Assembly: GCA_002327225.1 (NCBI GenBank)
Contig: DCUN01000025.1
Span: 1 to 8,227, forward strand
DNA from: Desulfobulbaceae bacterium UBA2213
GTDB lineage: Bacteria; Desulfobacterota; Desulfobulbia; Desulfobulbales; Desulfocapsaceae
Direction: 5' to 3'
DNA length: 8,227 nt
This document shows positions 5,478 to 8,227 of the stretch, piece after piece. The position numbers and the translations under genes were made by a program. Under the pieces are notes generated by a model. The model saw only the letters and a program-made list of their open reading frames with translations. It did not search any database and was not told where the DNA came from. Numbering within the stretch: the first letter of the stretch is position 1; the number at the start of each line of letters is the position of its first letter.

Positions 5478-8020
5478 ACTATCCAATCTGGCACCTCGAC
5501 GCCTTTGGCGGCGGCCTGCTCATTGCCATCATCGCCATCGTCCATGTCTACATCTCCCACTTTGCCGTGGGCGGCGGCCTCTTTCTGGTTCTGACCGAGA
5601 TGAAGGCCCTGCGTGAAGGCTCGGCTGAGATCCTGGCCTACACAAAAAAACACACCAAATTTTTCCTCCTGCTGACCATGGTCCTCGGCGGCATGACCGG
5701 TGTCGGTATCTGGTTCACCATTGCCTTGCTCAATCCTGCCGCAACCTCCACTCTGATCCATATTTTCGTCTTTGGCTGGGCCATAGAGTGGGTCTTTTTC
5801 CTGGCCGAGATTGTCTCCCTGCTCTTTTACTACTACACCTTTGACCGGCTGAGCCCACGGAACCACCTGATCCTGGGCTGGATCTATTTTGCTTGCGCCT
5901 GGATGTCGCTCTTTGTCATCAACGGCATCATCGACTTCATGCTCACCCCGGGGGAGTGGCTGAACAATAGTGATTTCTGGTCGGGCTTCTTCAACCCCAC
6001 CTTCTGGCCGGCCCTCTTCTTCCGCACCTTCATGGCGGTGATGATTGCCGGACTCTTTGGCTTTTTGACCAGTGCCAACATCAAGGACGCCGGGCTCCGC
6101 CACACAATGGTCCGCTACTGCGGACTGTGGCTGCTGCCGCCCCTGTTCCTGCTGCTGGCTTCAGCCCTGTGGTACAAGGCCGCGCTGCCGCCGGCCCAGC
6201 AGGAGATGATCTTCACCAGGATGCCGGGGATGCAACCCTTGCTCAACCTTTTCATCTGGCTCTCACCCACGATCACCGCCTGCGGCCTGGCCATGGCCGT
6301 TCTCCGGCCAAAGGCCATTCGTAAGCCTCTGGCCTGGATGCTTCTGCTCCTTGGCTTCCTCTATCTCGGCTCTTTTGAATTTATCCGCGAGAAAGGACGC
6401 AAACCCTATATCATTCACGATTACATGTATTCCACCTCAATCAAAAAAGCGGAGCTGACGAAGATCCAGGAAACAGGGGTTCTCGCCTCCGCCCGCTGGG
6501 TCAAAAACAAGACCATAACCCCGGACAACCGCATGGAAGCAGGCAAGGAACTGTTCACCCTGCTCTGCCTGCCCTGCCACTCCGCCGGCGGGCCCTTAAA
6601 TGATATTCTGCCCCTGGCCAGACGTTTTTCTCCTGCAGGCATGCGCTCCTTCCTCGCTACCATGGGTACGGCCAATCCCTACATGCCTCCCTTTGCCGGC
6701 AACGAGGAAGAACAGGGTGTACTTGCTGACTACCTGACCAGACATCTTGTGCAGGGAGTCGTCGACAGCCCTGTGCACATCAGCAAAGAGACCATTACCC
6801 CGGCCCCATTTAACCGTGAGACAGCCGACTATATGATCCTCGCCAGCAGCGACACAGGCATGGTGCTCTCTTCCGAACCGGAACAGTCCGGCATTGATTT
6901 TTCCTTTGCCCCACCCACCCTGCGCGCCCAGCTAATCCTGCGGGGAGAAGCACCCGCTCTCCTGACTGAAGACATCGAAGTGAGCTACCGGATTAACACC
7001 GATACAGGGGTTCTTGTCGGGCACATGACCGCGGTCGATACGGCCTTTGAGGCAATGCTGCCTGCAATCCCCCCGGCTGACAAGGATTTCCGCCCCTATC
7101 TTCTGGCAGAGATTGAGGCCGTACACACGGGCAAGGTGATTGCAAGCACCCGCCTCAAGATCGGCACCTCAACCGAGATCGGCTGCCGCAACTGTCACGG
7201 CGGGCCATGGCGGCAACAAGGGCGAACCGGTCTTTCAAGGCCAACTGCCGCCGCCATCCTGGCCATCCACGACAAACGCAGTAAGACGCAGCTCAGTCAA
7301 GAGTTTGCTCGCGGCACGATCGTGGTCTGCAGCTCGTGCCATGCCGACAGCAGCCGAGGGGCCGAGGGCCAACCCGGCCTGCTGAATCTCTCTGCGGCCA
7401 TGCATGGTTTTCATGCCACCTATCTCTATAAAGACACCAACAGTTGCGCTTTCTGTCATGCCAGCAAGCCCGAAGGTGCCACCGGCAGCATGGATGATCT
7501 GCACACCACCCTTGGCCTTGCCTGCACAGACTGCCACGGCTCGCTCGCAGATCACGCCACAAGCCTGCTCAAAGAAGAACAGAAGGCACAAAAACCGGGA
7601 AGCGGTAAACTCTTGACCGTGCTTGCCGGCAAAGGAGAAGTGGCGCAGGATACAATCAAGGGGAGGAGGCCATGGGTCATGGAGCCCGACTGCCTGACCT
7701 GCCATGTGGGCTTCCAGCCGCCCGAGTCGAGTAGCGCCTTTAACAGCTGGAGCGCTGACAGAAAGGGATTATTTGCTCACCGATACGGCGAGGAGGGGAC
7801 TCTGCTCTGCGCCTCATGCCATGGTGCACAGCACTCCCTCTACCCGGCAGACAATGCCTACAGTAAAGAAATAGGAAACCTGCAGCCGCTGCAATATCAG
7901 AACAGTCCCTATCCCCTGGGGGCCGACCGCGGTTGCGCCGTCTGCCATACGGTGGAGATGGCTGATGAGATGCACCACCCTGGATCTCTGGGAACCTTCC
8001 GCAACAGGGTGGCAGAGTAG
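5474..8020 (+). CDS. CydA-like membrane domain fused to eight-haem cytochrome c
   Basis: An 848-residue fusion. Residues 13-303 hold about eight membrane helices with CydA-like landmarks: His24 in the first helix, IEWVFFLAE with Glu105 and Glu112 (compare E103/E111 of the neighbouring CydA), DRLSPRNHLILGW (124-136), and EKGRKPYII (306-314), which mirrors the EVGRQPWAI motif. The His in the position of the b558 ligand is not kept here (NPTFWPALFFRT, 174-185). A monohaem domain follows (CLPCH 365-369, with MPPF downstream), then a beta-rich stretch without haem (about 430-565), then seven more sites: CRNCH 571, CSSCH 619, CAFCH 658, CTDCH 684, CLTCH 740, CASCH 779, CAVCH 821. The haem part should be periplasmic. 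It overlaps the preceding gene by four bases, with AAGGAG before the ATG. Likely role: moving electrons between quinones or b haems and periplasmic carriers; direction and final acceptor are unknown. Bd-superfamily members with added haem c are known in principle; this exact layout I cannot name. Confidence 0.88.
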   Translation: MNYPIWHLDAFGGGLLIAIIAIVHVYISHFAVGGGLFLVLTEMKALREGSAEILAYTKKHTKFFLLLTMVLGGMTGVGIWFTIALLNPAATSTLIHIFVFGWAIEWVFFLAEIVSLLFYYYTFDRLSPRNHLILGWIYFACAWMSLFVINGIIDFMLTPGEWLNNSDFWSGFFNPTFWPALFFRTFMAVMIAGLFGFLTSANIKDAGLRHTMVRYCGLWLLPPLFLLLASALWYKAALPPAQQEMIFTRMPGMQPLLNLFIWLSPTITACGLAMAVLRPKAIRKPLAWMLLLLGFLYLGSFEFIREKGRKPYIIHDYMYSTSIKKAELTKIQETGVLASARWVKNKTITPDNRMEAGKELFTLLCLPCHSAGGPLNDILPLARRFSPAGMRSFLATMGTANPYMPPFAGNEEEQGVLADYLTRHLVQGVVDSPVHISKETITPAPFNRETADYMILASSDTGMVLSSEPEQSGIDFSFAPPTLRAQLILRGEAPALLTEDIEVSYRINTDTGVLVGHMTAVDTAFEAMLPAIPPADKDFRPYLLAEIEAVHTGKVIASTRLKIGTSTEIGCRNCHGGPWRQQGRTGLSRPTAAAILAIHDKRSKTQLSQEFARGTIVVCSSCHADSSRGAEGQPGLLNLSAAMHGFHATYLYKDTNSCAFCHASKPEGATGSMDDLHTTLGLACTDCHGSLADHATSLLKEEQKAQKPGSGKLLTVLAGKGEVAQDTIKGRRPWVMEPDCLTCHVGFQPPESSSAFNSWSADRKGLFAHRYGEEGTLLCASCHGAQHSLYPADNAYSKEIGNLQPLQYQNSPYPLGADRGCAVCHTVEMADEMHHPGSLGTFRNRVAE

Positions 8021-8077
8021 AAGAGAGAGAATATTTTTCCCCCTTGCTCTATTGCTGAATAATTTGGAGACAGTGCC

Positions 8078-8227
8078 ATGCGCATTCGATTTTTTATGCC
8101 GATAATCCTGTTCATGCTCATCTGGTCTTCGCCTCTGCACGCTGCACAGAAACCGGCCGGTCACGAAGCACTGGCAGGGCTGGAAACCGCCAAGGTCATT
8201 TTCGATGTGCGAGTGGCCGATCTTGAC
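8078..8227 (+). CDS. Exported DsrE-like protein, N-terminal 50 residues, cut by window edge
   Basis: The frame opens at an ATG preceded by GGAGA seven bases upstream and stays open to the edge (50 codons). Residues 1-22 form a classical signal peptide (MRIRF start, hydrophobic core PIILFMLIW, cleavage likely after LHA), so the product is periplasmic. After a short linker, GLETAKVIFDVRVADLD looks like the first strand and helix of the small exported DsrE-fold proteins, which typically open with an A-K-x-[VI]-F-D-V segment and are found beside sulfur and respiratory genes. The family call rests on this single segment and is tentative. It lies 57 bases after the octahaem gene on the same strand with no terminator between, so it is probably in the same operon. 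Whether the cysteines used by sulfur-carrier DsrE proteins are present lies beyond the window. Confidence 0.65.
   Translation, partial: MRIRFFMPIILFMLIWSSPLHAAQKPAGHEALAGLETAKVIFDVRVADLD

Noticed and set aside
5234..6103. 289-residue minus-strand open frame
   Set aside because: It is antisense to the 3' end of the bd-like partner gene and the 5' part of the octahaem gene; its Gly/Glu/Gln-rich product is a typical reverse-complement shadow of membrane helices.
7235..7705. 156-residue minus-strand open frame
   Set aside because: It is antisense to the haem c region, where the six-codon CxxCH pattern on the plus strand is clearly the coding sense.
8021..8077. Possible terminator after the octahaem gene
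   Set aside because: A short T run (TATTTTT) is present but no stable stem precedes it, and the next gene starts 57 bases on with its own ribosome site, so read-through is more likely.

Overview
The window looks like a chromosomal respiratory locus of a Gram-negative anaerobe or microaerophile, most likely of the Desulfobacterota (former Deltaproteobacteria, perhaps Desulfobulbales). I infer this from the gene mix: a canonical cytochrome bd oxidase preceded by a DUF4492 protein, a membrane-anchored eight-haem cytochrome c, and the start of a secreted DsrE-like protein. I cannot name a genus from sequence alone. No mobile element, CRISPR array, tRNA or rRNA was seen.

The locus is organised around a 180-base divergent promoter region (4230-4409). 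Leftward (minus strand) runs a probable operon: an Rrf2-family Fe-S type regulator (4229-3786), a DUF4492 small membrane protein (3741-3514), cydA (3494-1962), cydB (1960-827) and a 30-residue single-helix membrane protein (741-649) of the kind that accompanies bd oxidases. A GC-rich hairpin overlaps the stop codon of that last gene. Beyond it another minus-strand gene, unrecognised and cut by the window edge, starts at 557.

Rightward (plus strand) run three tightly spaced genes: a 355-aa polytopic membrane protein, an 848-aa protein made of a CydA-like membrane domain followed by eight CxxCH haem c sites, and the beginning of an exported DsrE-like protein (8078 to the edge). The first two overlap by 4 bases. 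I read them as two subunits of a cytochrome bd-like membrane complex wired to a periplasmic multihaem chain.

Working model (inference): the Rrf2 protein senses O2, NO, iron or sulfur stress through a three-cysteine cluster, represses its own promoter at an inverted repeat lying on the -10 box, and may co-ordinate a standard quinol:O2 bd oxidase with the divergent octahaem bd-like complex, which would exchange electrons between the quinone pool and periplasmic partners. The bd-like octahaem pair is the most unusual item here; the unlisted 30-residue gene and the promoter/operator are the next most useful observations.
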